A program made the translations under genes and the position numbers. Shown here piece by piece: positions 62,252-64,000 of a stretch of DNA of 64,000 nt (position 1 is its first letter; each line of letters opens with the position of its first letter). The notes under the pieces are model-generated. The model saw only the letters and a list, made by a program, of their open reading frames with translations. It searched no databases and was not told the DNA's origin. The stretch comes from Pseudomonas sp. Irchel 3A7 (GTDB taxonomy: Bacteria; Pseudomonadota; Gammaproteobacteria; Pseudomonadales; Pseudomonadaceae): the NCBI RefSeq assembly GCF_900187565.1, contig NZ_FYED01000022.1, positions 1-64,000 on the forward strand, given 5' to 3'.

Positions 62252-64000
62252 ATGACTGCCGCCAAAGACCGCATTCTAGAACTGCGTGCCGAGCTGGATC
62301 TGCACAACTATCGCTACCACGTGCTGGATGAGCCGAGCATTCCGGACGTCGAGTACGATCGGTTGTTCAACGAGCTCAAGGCACTCGAAGCCGCCAATCC
62401 CGAATTGATCACCAGCGACTCGCCGACCCAGCGGGTGGGCAGCGCGGCGTTGTCGGCATTCACCCAGGTGCGCCACGAAGTGCCGATGCTCAGCCTCGGC
62501 AACGCCTTCGAAGAAACCGATATGCGCGAATTCGATCGCCGGGTAACGGAGGGGCTGGACCTGCCGGCCGGCGACCTGTTCGGTGGTGGTGCGGCGGTTG
62601 AATACAGCTGCGAACCCAAACTCGATGGCCTGGCGGTCAGCCTGTTGTATCAGGAGGGTGTGCTGGTGCGTGGTGCCACGCGCGGCGACGGCACCACCGG
62701 TGAAGACATCAGTGTCAACGTGCGTACCGTGCGTAACATCCCGCTCAAGCTGCACGGCTCGGGCTGGCCGGCAACCCTGGAAGTACGCGGCGAAGTGTTC
62801 ATGTCCAAGGCTGGATTCGAGCGGCTCAACGCCACACAGCTGGAAGTCGGCGGCAAGACGTTCGCCAACCCGCGCAATGCGGCGGCGGGCAGTTTGCGGC
62901 AACTGGACTCGAAGATCACCGCCAATCGGCCACTGGAATTCTGCTGTTACGGGATCGGCCAGGTGTCTGCGGATATCGCCGACACGCACATCGGCAATTT
63001 GCAGCAGCTCAAAGCCTGGGGCATGCCGATCAGCCATGAGCTGAAACTGGCGAACGGCATTGATGCGTGCCTGGATTACTACCGCGACATCGGCGAACGC
63101 CGCAACGCGTTGCCCTATGAAATCGACGGCGTAGTGTTCAAGGTCAACAGCATCGCCTCCCAGCGTGAGCTGGGTTTCCGCGCCCGCGAACCGCGCTGGG
63201 CCATCGCTCATAAATTCCCGGCCATGGAAGAGCTCACCGAACTGCTCGACGTGGAATTCCAGGTCGGCCGTACCGGTGCGGTCACGCCAGTGGCGCGCCT
63301 GAAGCCGGTCAAGGTCGCGGGTGTCACCGTGGCCAACGCGACGCTGCACAATATGGATGAGGTGGCGCGTCTGGGGCTGATGATCGGCGACACGGTGATC
63401 ATTCGCCGCGCCGGTGACGTGATTCCGCAAGTGGTGCAAGTGGTCACCGAGCGGCGTCCGGAAAACGCGCGGCCGGTGCAGATTCCGGAGCAATGCCCGG
63501 TCTGCGGTTCTCATGTCGAACGCACGCAACTGGTCAAGCGCAGCAAGGGTCGCGAGACGGTCAGCGAAGGCGCGGTGTATCGCTGTGTCGGTCGACTGGC
63601 CTGCGGCGCACAACTCAAGCAGGCGATCATTCACTTCGTTTCCCGTCGGGCGATGGACATCGAAGGCCTTGGCGACAAGAGCGTCGAGCAACTGGTGGAT
63701 GAGGGGCTGGTGAGTTCGCCTGCTGATCTCTATGCCTTGAAGTTCGAGGATATTGTCGATCTGGAAGGCTTTGCCGAACTGTCGAGCCGGAAGTTGCTCG
63801 GTGCCATCGAAGACAGCAAGAAACCGGGCCTGGCGCGCTTCATCTACGCCCTCGGGATTCCCGATGTCGGCGAAGAGACGGCCAAGGTGCTGGCGCGCTC
63901 GCTGGGCTCGCTTGCGCGAGTGCAGCAAGCGCTGCCGCAGGTGCTGACTTACTTGCCGGATGTCGGCCTGGAAGTGGCCCATGAGATTCACAGTTTCTTT
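62252..64000 (+). CDS. ligA: NAD+-dependent DNA ligase, 5' part (runs off the right edge)
   Basis: 583 codons are present with no stop. The start ATG 62252 has GAGAGA upstream. The NAD-binding Ia domain opens it (LRAELDLHNYRYHVLDEPSIPDVEYD); the catalytic lysine is K123 in KLDG. The OB fold, then a zinc finger (CPVCGSH and CVGRLACGAQ) and the first helix-hairpin-helix repeats follow. The last HhH repeats and the BRCT domain, roughly 200 residues, should lie beyond the window. LigA seals nicks in replication and repair. Confidence 0.96.
   Translation, partial: MTAAKDRILELRAELDLHNYRYHVLDEPSIPDVEYDRLFNELKALEAANPELITSDSPTQRVGSAALSAFTQVRHEVPMLSLGNAFEETDMREFDRRVTEGLDLPAGDLFGGGAAVEYSCEPKLDGLAVSLLYQEGVLVRGATRGDGTTGEDISVNVRTVRNIPLKLHGSGWPATLEVRGEVFMSKAGFERLNATQLEVGGKTFANPRNAAAGSLRQLDSKITANRPLEFCCYGIGQVSADIADTHIGNLQQLKAWGMPISHELKLANGIDACLDYYRDIGERRNALPYEIDGVVFKVNSIASQRELGFRAREPRWAIAHKFPAMEELTELLDVEFQVGRTGAVTPVARLKPVKVAGVTVANATLHNMDEVARLGLMIGDTVIIRRAGDVIPQVVQVVTERRPENARPVQIPEQCPVCGSHVERTQLVKRSKGRETVSEGAVYRCVGRLACGAQLKQAIIHFVSRRAMDIEGLGDKSVEQLVDEGLVSSPADLYALKFEDIVDLEGFAELSSRKLLGAIEDSKKPGLARFIYALGIPDVGEETAKVLARSLGSLARVQQALPQVLTYLPDVGLEVAHEIHSFF

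Noticed and set aside
62276..63991. 571-codon minus frame antisense to ligA
   Set aside because: It mirrors the conserved ligase and has no start signal or recognisable domain.

Overview
This is a chromosomal segment of a Pseudomonas, most likely of the P. fluorescens group. The reasons are high GC, oprF directly downstream of sigX/cmpX/crfX/cmaX, the acnD-prpF form of the methylcitrate operon, and about twenty REP-type inverted repeats of the kinds common in that group. The gene order matches, from memory, two blocks of P. aeruginosa: cysH-thrH-pabB through nasST, and guaD-xdh-smc-zipA-ligA. No rRNA, tRNA, CRISPR array, prophage or insertion sequence was seen.

Layout. 1-1948 (-): 5' part of an Rhs-type gene that runs off the left edge. 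2.2-4.8 kb: HAD phosphatase and a divergent SDR/LysR pair. 4.9-7.3 kb (-): NCS1 permease with a hydantoin-racemase-like enzyme. 7.8-9.4 kb: divergent cysH and thrH. 9.5-14.1 kb (-): pabB, then a three-gene cassette of retropepsin-like protease, inactive transglutaminase fused to a 7-TM protein, and ATP-grasp ligase. 14.4-23.1 kb (+): GntR regulator and prpB-prpC-acnD-prpF-prpD, the 2-methylcitrate cycle for propionyl-CoA. 23.2-26.5 kb: divergent ppsR and ppsA. 26.7-32.4 kb (+): hydrolase, rraA, cmaX, crfX, cmpX, sigX, oprF. 32.4-38.5 kb (-): cobA, PP2C-kinase fusion, nasA, nasT, nasS (nitrate assimilation; cobA makes siroheme precursor). 38.7-47.8 kb: pyrD, rmf, rlmKL, a membrane diguanylate cyclase, dacB and yggL. 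47.9-56.5 kb: BenE transporter, GntR regulator, guaD, xdhC, xdhB, xdhA (guanine to xanthine to urate). 56.8-64 kb (+): GntR regulator, smc, zipA, and ligA running off the right edge.

Most notable points. (1) Both nasA and the nasST operon are preceded by leaders with two AxxGxx hexaloop hairpins, the second overlapping an intrinsic terminator. This is the architecture bound by ANTAR antiterminators such as NasT, and it suggests NasT controls its own operon as well as nasA. (2) The protease/7-TM/ATP-grasp cassette looks like a complete membrane-associated ligation and cleavage system with no obvious substrate. (3) Short palindromes before GntR-type genes suggest operators. A TTGT-N2-ACAA motif is shared by the purine-locus GntR gene and the NCS1 permease more than 40 kb away. 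(4) A REP half-element supplies the last residues of CobA. (5) The hydantoin-racemase-like enzyme has Gly where the family's first catalytic Cys is expected.
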